From: Hofstenia miamia
Taxonomy: Eukaryota > Xenacoelomorpha > Acoela
Direction of reading: 5' to 3'
Assembly (NCBI GenBank): GCA_004352715.1
Contig: SCFE01000091.1
Location: 324,515-388,514 of the forward strand
Length of the DNA stretch: 64,000 bases
Numbering within the stretch: position 1 is the stretch's first letter; each line of letters opens with the position of its first letter. The notes under the pieces were generated by a model. The model was not told where the DNA came from and made no database searches. It saw only the letters and a list, made by a program, of their open reading frames with translations. The position numbers were made by a program, and so were the translations under genes. Of the stretch, positions 56,376 to 64,000 are shown piece by piece.

Positions 56376-56837
56376 TTATATTTTCTAGCAGATCAGGATC
56401 CAGAATTGTAATGACATCATCATTGATGTTATCAGACTCTTCAACTGCCATAAACTTCAAATCAGTTAAGTCTGGAAATTTGTAAATATCATCATCCCAT
56501 CAAAATCCTCTAATAATCCTTGAGTAACCAACACTTTTGATATTTAACTACACAGTATCTTTTACCACGACATGCTTAAGCAGTAAATTATAATGAATTT
56601 TTGCCTTACATATTCGAAAAAACTGGTATATGAAAGATTGAGTAATATATAAGTTAAAAAATCCACTAAAGATCTATGTGGGGTATCACATATCCCAATG
56701 ATCTGTGGAAGACAATTGCTGTGTAATCATTTTGCAAAATAAAACTAATGAGTGAAAACATATTGAAGTGACCGCTTATAAAATAAAAGTAAAAGTCACA
56801 AAGTGGATTAGTATTAACATGAATAGACTTTGAGCAA

Positions 56838-57416
56838 CATTACACGAAATATTTCTTGTTACGAAATATTTCAGTCGTGAGATAGCGTACGAGCATTGAT
56901 TTCGCATGCTATCTTAATATATGACATAAAAAATATTTTTAGCAATTGCTCTAAATTGACCTGCATTTTTATACCGTCACGAAATCTTTCTGAATGACGA
57001 AGCAATGTGCTTTGTAATGCTGCCTTTTTTTAAAGGAAATGTTTGCTAGATTTTGGGGGCAATTTGCATTTTATTCGCCCATATATGATATTATATGCTG
57101 TCATCAAATCAGACCAATTTAGAGAAATCGCTAAGAATACTTTTTTCAATGCCTTCTCAAGAAAATATATGGGCGAATAAAATGCAAATTGCCCCAAAAT
57201 CTAGCAAACATTTCCTTTAGAAAAAGGCAGCACTACAATGCACATTGCTTCGTAATTCAGAAAGATTTCGTGACGGTATAAAAATGCATGCCAATTTAGA
57301 GCAATTGCTAAAAATATTTTTTATGTCATGTATTAAGATAGCCGTAAAATCAATTTTCGACGCCATCTTGCGACAGAAATATTCCGTAGCAAGACATATT
57401 TCGTGTAATGTAGCAC
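56838..57416. mobile_element. foldback element with arms of about 250 bp
   Basis: 56838-57091 is the near-perfect reverse complement of 57164-57416, with a loop of about 70 bases. Shared words include ATTACACGAAATAT at the tips, ACCGTCACGAAATCTTTCTG and GGCAATTTGCATTTTATTCG next to the loop. No open frame of note. Arms match better at the loop end than at the tips. Flanking duplications are not clear. Confidence 0.8.
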
Positions 57417-59086
57417 ATTCAATGTTGGGTGGGGTATGACCAAGGTGTACATAGTAACAGGTCATGACAAGCTTTAAGTCTAAAATTATCGGAGGCCTAA
57501 ATCTCAATTTACATTATTGATGTTATCTATTGTTTAATGTCATAATTAATGTTTTTTGTTAACTTTGTGCATAGATTGATAAAGTAAAAATAGAAAACTG
57601 TATTTTTACGAATATTCCGAGAAGGTTTTGTAATAAAATTACAAAGATTGCTAAATAAAAAATTGGCATATTTTTGAATTATTGATTTAAGCAACACCAG
57701 ATTTGAAAAATTTTGCACTTAATCACATCAAATGCGTGCACACATAATTAGTAGCATTGCTTTTAAAAACTACTAAACAATTAGAACAATAATTTATTAA
57801 TAAAGCGCTAGGAAAGCACAACCCAACTCGTGAAAGAAATTGAAACAATCTTCAAATGCAGTATCCTATGATTTCATTGTGCCAAAAAACCAGAGTGAAG
57901 ATCTGTTGCATTAATAATTTTTTCCTGAAGCATGTAATGAAGGACTAATATCTGCGTTTTAGCATAAATAGCACTTATGGAATGCAGTAGCTGAATTGTA
58001 TTCTGGAACTTTTCCTTATTCACACAAGGGCTTAGAGAACTCAGTTAGTAATTAAAATTGGGCTATTTCCATTAAACCAAGGGACACATTGCAAGAATAC
58101 ATCTGAATACATCTTTAATTTTTTGTACTGAATTATTAAATCTTTTGCATTGACTATCTTACACCACATTTGGACATTTTAGAAATAAAATGTTCACGTT
58201 TTTGGTTCTTGACGACAACGGAGCATTCTCATTGAGTTCTGATATTGTTCCTTCCCTAAAAATCTTTAAGCACAATGCAACAGATGCTTACTGTTGAGTT
58301 TATCCACTGTAGAGTTATTGCACTTGGTATCTTTAAATAATCACGACGAATGATCAAGTACAATCGTCTTGATTGTATTTTTGCAAATAGCACTAAACCC
58401 CGCATTTATAGAAAATATAATTAGAAATTGCTAAGAGATAAATGTATAATTAATATTCTAATTGCAATTTTTAAGGATTTTCTACAAAACTGAATAAAAT
58501 ATTCTCTTATTACCAGATAAAAGCACATTTTTGCTTAATTTTGGCCAATTAAATTTCCTTTTTTGGAATTTGCCAAACGGCATGAAGACCAGTAATTACA
58601 GGCTCCAGCAGGCCGATGGTGTGTTCCAATTTTAAAATGGAGTACCCATTCAGTATTATCGGAGGTATGTTGGAGAATTTTCGCTTATGTTCTTTAACGA
58701 TTTGAATTTTGATTTAATGGTTTTTGTTAATTTCCATATTTCCCACTATTTTTCAATAATGGCCATTATTGCAATAATTATTGCGAGTATAATCACCATA
58801 TCAATATCAATAAATGGAATTAAAACCTATCATAAAAATTTTACACCCCTGCATGGAAGTCAATATGACTAAAGCGTTAAAGTACTTGAAACAAGTATTT
58901 TCTTTAAAGTAGCTTTAATTGTCTTGAAAGAAAAAATCAGATTCTTAGAACAGGAATTTACTTTAAAGATCTTTACTTATGAGCAAATCATTTTTGAATT
59001 GCATTCAGAAGACACGCAGTAACTTTTCTTTTGATAGTAGAATCAAGCCCATAGCAAGCCTCTTTATTTAAGGGGTGCTAATTTAT

Positions 59087-59137
<51 letters not shown>

Positions 59138-59382
59138 CAGATGCCATTTAGAATTGCACATGGCTTTAATTGTTATTTTAATAAATATAGGTGTACTTTA
59201 TTGGAGGCAGCAAAATATATATAGTTTAACAATTTTGCTGGTATTTTTAGTCTAAGTGAAATATTTAGTTCAATCACAAACAAAAAACAAGCATTTGAAA
59301 TTCTCATTCAGCCCCACCTATTACTGTCCTCAACCCAGTAAACCTTATTATGTGTAAAAATATTGATACTCTTTTGAACAGC
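57417..59382. other. unassigned AT-rich sequence
   Basis: No supported gene. A TA microsatellite lies at 59088-59133. Confidence 0.5.
59088..59133. repeat. (TA)n microsatellite
   Basis: About 22 TA units. Confidence 0.9.
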
Positions 59383-60382
59383 NNNNNNNNNNNNNNNNNN
59401 NNNNNNNNNNNNNNNNNNNNNNNNNNNNNNNNNNNNNNNNNNNNNNNNNNNNNNNNNNNNNNNNNNNNNNNNNNNNNNNNNNNNNNNNNNNNNNNNNNNN
59501 NNNNNNNNNNNNNNNNNNNNNNNNNNNNNNNNNNNNNNNNNNNNNNNNNNNNNNNNNNNNNNNNNNNNNNNNNNNNNNNNNNNNNNNNNNNNNNNNNNNN
59601 NNNNNNNNNNNNNNNNNNNNNNNNNNNNNNNNNNNNNNNNNNNNNNNNNNNNNNNNNNNNNNNNNNNNNNNNNNNNNNNNNNNNNNNNNNNNNNNNNNNN
59701 NNNNNNNNNNNNNNNNNNNNNNNNNNNNNNNNNNNNNNNNNNNNNNNNNNNNNNNNNNNNNNNNNNNNNNNNNNNNNNNNNNNNNNNNNNNNNNNNNNNN
59801 NNNNNNNNNNNNNNNNNNNNNNNNNNNNNNNNNNNNNNNNNNNNNNNNNNNNNNNNNNNNNNNNNNNNNNNNNNNNNNNNNNNNNNNNNNNNNNNNNNNN
59901 NNNNNNNNNNNNNNNNNNNNNNNNNNNNNNNNNNNNNNNNNNNNNNNNNNNNNNNNNNNNNNNNNNNNNNNNNNNNNNNNNNNNNNNNNNNNNNNNNNNN
60001 NNNNNNNNNNNNNNNNNNNNNNNNNNNNNNNNNNNNNNNNNNNNNNNNNNNNNNNNNNNNNNNNNNNNNNNNNNNNNNNNNNNNNNNNNNNNNNNNNNNN
60101 NNNNNNNNNNNNNNNNNNNNNNNNNNNNNNNNNNNNNNNNNNNNNNNNNNNNNNNNNNNNNNNNNNNNNNNNNNNNNNNNNNNNNNNNNNNNNNNNNNNN
60201 NNNNNNNNNNNNNNNNNNNNNNNNNNNNNNNNNNNNNNNNNNNNNNNNNNNNNNNNNNNNNNNNNNNNNNNNNNNNNNNNNNNNNNNNNNNNNNNNNNNN
60301 NNNNNNNNNNNNNNNNNNNNNNNNNNNNNNNNNNNNNNNNNNNNNNNNNNNNNNNNNNNNNNNNNNNNNNNNNNNNNNNNNN
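59383..60382. other. assembly gap (1000 N)
   Basis: Placeholder-length gap ending inside another TA repeat (60383-60396). Confidence 0.99.
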
Positions 60383-60396
60383 ATATATATATATAT

Positions 60397-63229
60397 TTGC
60401 AGAAAAATATGCTAAGGAAATATGACTCACTAAGGCATTGCATAAGAGAGCACAAACACTCGCAATATGTGCATTGTCTAAATTCCTGCATATTTTTTTT
60501 AGAAGAAAAATTGCCTAGATTTTGAAATAATGCTAAGCATTACTGGAACACATAAATTTTCTGAGCAATCCGATACACTTATAGCTCAAAGACTATTAAA
60601 GCTAGGCTCAATGTAATACCACCACATTCACGATAGAGGAGAGCCTCGTCTTTCTTTTTTGCTCTACGTCCGCTAGCCGGCTCTGTCCCATCGAGGCATG
60701 AAACGAATTTTGACTTTTCGCATTGCATGCCTCAATGTGTTTGGAATGTCTTTGCGCATGTGAAGAAACAGTCAAAATTCTTTGTTGCTTTTATGGTTTC
60801 ATGATCTTGTAAATACATAAACATTAGGTATGGAGAAAATATAAATCTTTTTCAAAAATTCGAAGTTTCAAAGAAAACTTGTTAATATTTTCAACAAATT
60901 CAGCCAAAGCAATAAATTTTAATAGAAATTTTCAATATTGCATTAATGTTCTCCAATAAACATATCTATTCTCAATTTTTTCAAATTTACTAATAGGCTT
61001 GGAAAAATGTGAAAAACCGCGTCTTTTAAAACGGACGCCATGCTGTTTAAGGTTAATATGTGTATCAACTTTCATTGAACTTTTGCATTTAAAATGTGGG
61101 ACTGTGTGCACTGTTATTTAAAATTTCCTTTAATTTTGCACATTGTTGAAACCTGAAGCACCCAGTTTAAGCTTTAATTTTCAACTATTTTAGATTACCC
61201 AGATTCAACAATAGCACATAGATATTTACATATTACATTAGAAATTTGTGCACTAATAATCGAATGCTGCTATTATTGGTACCATGGAAAAATTAATAAC
61301 CATCAAAGTTTAATTTTTCAGAATTTTTTTCATTTGATGTTTCATTCGGAAGAATAAAAAAATTTGGTAATTTTATTGAAAAAAACTCTCAAATGAATTA
61401 TTTAAGTTGCTTGCTGTCAGTTATACTGTCTCAAACAATAGTATCCCAAAATCTATTGGTAGATTTCATAAATATCCAAGAAAATTTAAAAATGTGATAT
61501 TACACTTTGTGTTAAAATTGAAAATGGATCAGCTTTTGTGCACCTACTGCTTAAAACATGCTGGTATGATGCTTGACTGCAAACTCTACTTTCCTTCACA
61601 GCACAATAGTTGTCCAATAATGATTTCTCATAGTACAGAATTCGAGCACTATATACATGCGAATATATATTTTTTAAAACTATTTTTAAGTTGCAGTCTA
61701 TGCTACATACAGAAGTTTTAATATTGAATGAAACGTGACATTTTCAAACTGTTTGCTAGATAAATATACAAAACAGTAATGCTGAAAAAGCATTCTGCAG
61801 ACTAAGGACCATCTTGCTATGATTTTTGTATCAATATTTTGTTTCATTTTGCAAAAGTTCTAGGGATGCTAATTTCACTTAACAAATATTTCAGGGGATG
61901 CTTAGCATCCCTTAGCATCCCCTTGGCTACGGACCTGAAGTAGAATAATCAATATATTAGGACGGATAACGTACGATGATGTTTTTCTAATGCTTACATA
62001 TATTTAATCGATTAGATGTAAAGTTAAGAATTCTTGGCAGTTATTAGCTACCGTTACGCATTCATAAAACAAAGAGGTAAGTGAGATACATACTATAACG
62101 CTCATGTTAACTCTAGAAATATGTTATTTATAACAGGATGCATTGCTCGATCTCTTGTTATTAAAATCAGGTATAGTGGTTTTTGTAAAATCACTTGTTG
62201 ATGTAAATCCATGAAAAAATTGAAGGCTTTTTGACATTTTACAATAAGTTTTGTTAGATTTCTATAATCAGGTTTGAAAAAATCTTAAAAAATATATTTA
62301 AGCAATCGTCAAAATGTTCCGAAAACATAGCGTTAACAATTCTATGAAATAGCGTGTAGTTAGTGTGTTATGGAAATTATTATCGAGGTTTTCACATCAT
62401 ATTTCAGAAGCAATGAGTTCTTAACATGTTATTTCACTCTAAAAGTTCCATATTAACGCGTTAGTCCAACAATGGTTAACATTGTGAGCGCATCTTTTGT
62501 GGACCACCTTCTGGATGTGATATCATAGGACAACAATAAGTCCACCCCTTACATCTTGAAAATATTAACTTTGATTTGATATTTTTCTGATTTGTTTTCT
62601 ATAAGCATTTCATATTAATTTTTGTTGGCATAATTTAGAGATAGCGCGTACATTGGTGATGATTTAACATAAGGGCTGTGTTTAAGCTTTTCTTTTAAAA
62701 TTTAAGATAACTTCATAATACAGACTATATTCTTTGAACATAGAAGTTCCCATTAATAATTATAACCTTGAATTAATAATGAAAGTTAGTTTATCTGTTG
62801 CTGATGTTTTGTTGACCCTATCGACCAGCGAGTTCTTTAAAATCGGTAATGATTGAAACGCAAACTAATAGGAGTATGATAGAGAAGCAGAAAAGACTTC
62901 TCTTGCATTTAGCTATTCTAGTCGCTGAGTTTTTCACCAAATTCTCCAGTTTTGCACATGGTAAGGCTTCATGAGGTTTGAGCAAAATTGCTAAGGTAAA
63001 TTGCTAACCGATTATCTTAACCTTCGTTATGGGGATAAATATAATGGATTTCAATTAATCTGAATTTTAAATAAAAAAAGTAATTACATTTTAGAGTAGT
63101 GATACTACAATGAATCCTAGGCATACGTGTTCATCATTACATTGGAGTAGGGCTTTAAATGTGTCAAGTTGTATTCACCCAAGTAATCGAGTCCAAGTTC
63201 TATTGGGTTTTCAATGCGATTTATCAAAC

Positions 63230-63267
<38 letters not shown>

Positions 63268-63400
63268 GTAATTTGCAAATGGTTAAGACCGCTTCTAATA
63301 TTTTGCATATTTCACTAAAAAGAGATTATCTCTACCATACATGAACGCGTTCCATAAAAATTTGTAGCTGTAAGTTGTATTATAGCTTAGTGTTGTATTA
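60397..63400. other. unassigned AT-rich sequence
   Basis: No supported gene. A small frame at 61407-61721 (plus) has no splice or homology support. A GC-richer patch lies at 60630-60700, and 61885-61935 carries GGATGCTTAGCATCCC-type inverted words followed by CTTGGCTACGGACC, like the end of a DNA transposon. A TA run lies at 63231-63264. Confidence 0.45.
63231..63264. repeat. (TA)n microsatellite
   Basis: About 16 TA units. Confidence 0.9.
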
Positions 63401-63454
63401 ATCCATCATTTGCTTGATCACACTTGGAAGGGAAGGTTGTGCATGCAAACTGCT

Positions 63455-64000
63455 CTCACTAATGCTTTGCGAAGTATGGGGATATTGCGAGCGCTGTATA
63501 ACTGTGAAAATGGGTTGTACCAAGACAGCTGTACACTTGCTATCCGTAATTTTGAAAAATACGGTTATTATACGGACAAGAAAAGACGTCGGCGGCCAGG
63601 AATAACTTCCGGCAGAGATGACAACATGATGAAATTGACGGTTTTGAGATCTTCTACTAGTTCTTGCAAGAAAGTTCAAGCTAACTTACTTCAGAAAGAG
63701 TGTCAGATAAGCATCAGCACCATTTCACAGTGTTTGCACAAAAATTCCACTTGAAAAGCTACAAACCGGCCAAAAAACAAAAACTGACTCCAGCCATGAA
63801 GAAGAAAATATTGAAATTCGCTTGAAGCCATCAAGCATGGACTGTTGCTGATTGGAAAAATGTGTTATTTTCAGATGAAGGCACCTTCTAGCAGTTTACT
63901 TCTAGTCATCAACATGTGAGGAGACCAGTTAGAAAGAGATTTGAGACAGAGCTACACGATTCCTACCATGAAGCGTCCACCCAGTATTATGGTATAAAGG
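63455..64000 (+). pseudogene. Tc1-like transposase, broken, truncated by the window edge
   Basis: An N-terminal DNA-binding region (NCENGLYQDSCTLAIRNFEK, then RRRRPGITSGRDDNMMKL and ISISTISQCL) runs to 63750. The frame then shifts: FHLKSYKPAKKQKLTPAMKK leads to AWTVADWKNVLFSDEGTF (about 63835-63890), which holds the first catalytic-domain Asp of the DDE triad. A stop follows EGTF. RRPVRKRFETELH continues to the edge. Tc1 transposases cut and paste elements at TA sites. With at least one frameshift and two stops, this copy is inactive. Confidence 0.75.

Noticed and set aside
59304-60525. Several long frames spanning the 1000-N gap
   Set aside because: They consist almost entirely of undetermined residues.
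59046-61940. Possible large transposon with GCCCATAGCAAGCC and GGCTACGGACC ends
   Set aside because: The two ends match only loosely and a 1000-N gap lies between them.

Overview
This window looks like nuclear DNA from an invertebrate animal. It is strongly AT-rich and gene-poor. Its genes are split by GT-AG introns, and it is loaded with transposable elements typical of metazoans: CR1-like LINEs with a virus-like 2A motif, LINEs with a restriction-like endonuclease (RLE), Tc1/mariner and Ty3/Gypsy relics, and a TA-flanked MITE. I see no bacterial operons, CRISPR arrays, rRNA or convincing tRNA genes. The phylum cannot be fixed from the sequence alone. There are five long N gaps (1274-1853, 3075-4074, 25573-26450, 30486-30786, 59383-60382) and isolated single Ns (7171, 32608, 33522, 54267) that are probably scaffold joins.

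Layout: 1-4.7 kb is nested LINE debris (RLE-LINE, CR1-like ORF1/ORF2 with an intact 2A motif, another LINE RT tail). 5.2-14.4 kb (minus strand) holds a five-exon gene whose exons join in perfect phase into a 326-aa protein that I do not recognise; a mariner relic and a LINE relic sit in its introns. 18.5-36.9 kb (plus strand) holds a four-exon gene for a secreted CAP-superfamily protein of 302 aa with a cysteine-rich N-terminal region. Its introns contain a LINE relic, a 266-bp MITE and a 13.4-kb retrotransposon nest (one RLE-LINE and a head-to-tail series of CR1-like copies). 37.2-38.0 kb is another RLE-LINE fragment, followed by about 5.5 kb with nothing recognisable.

44-55 kb is the most structured part. 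A Ty3/Gypsy RT-RNase H fragment runs into the outer edge of a large inverted repeat (arms about 45118-48012 and 51452-54266). The 3.4-kb spacer carries the first exon of a beta-propeller/WD-like gene on the plus strand. Each arm carries a copy of its last exon with identical predicted protein, so the gene could be completed with either arm's exon if the spacer inverted. A third, partial copy follows the N at 54267. 55.2-64 kb holds a LINE RT relic, a 580-bp foldback element, TA microsatellites and, at the right edge, a broken Tc1-like transposase.

Only three host genes are supported, none with an obvious functional link to the others. The rest is mobile-element sequence or unassigned AT-rich DNA.
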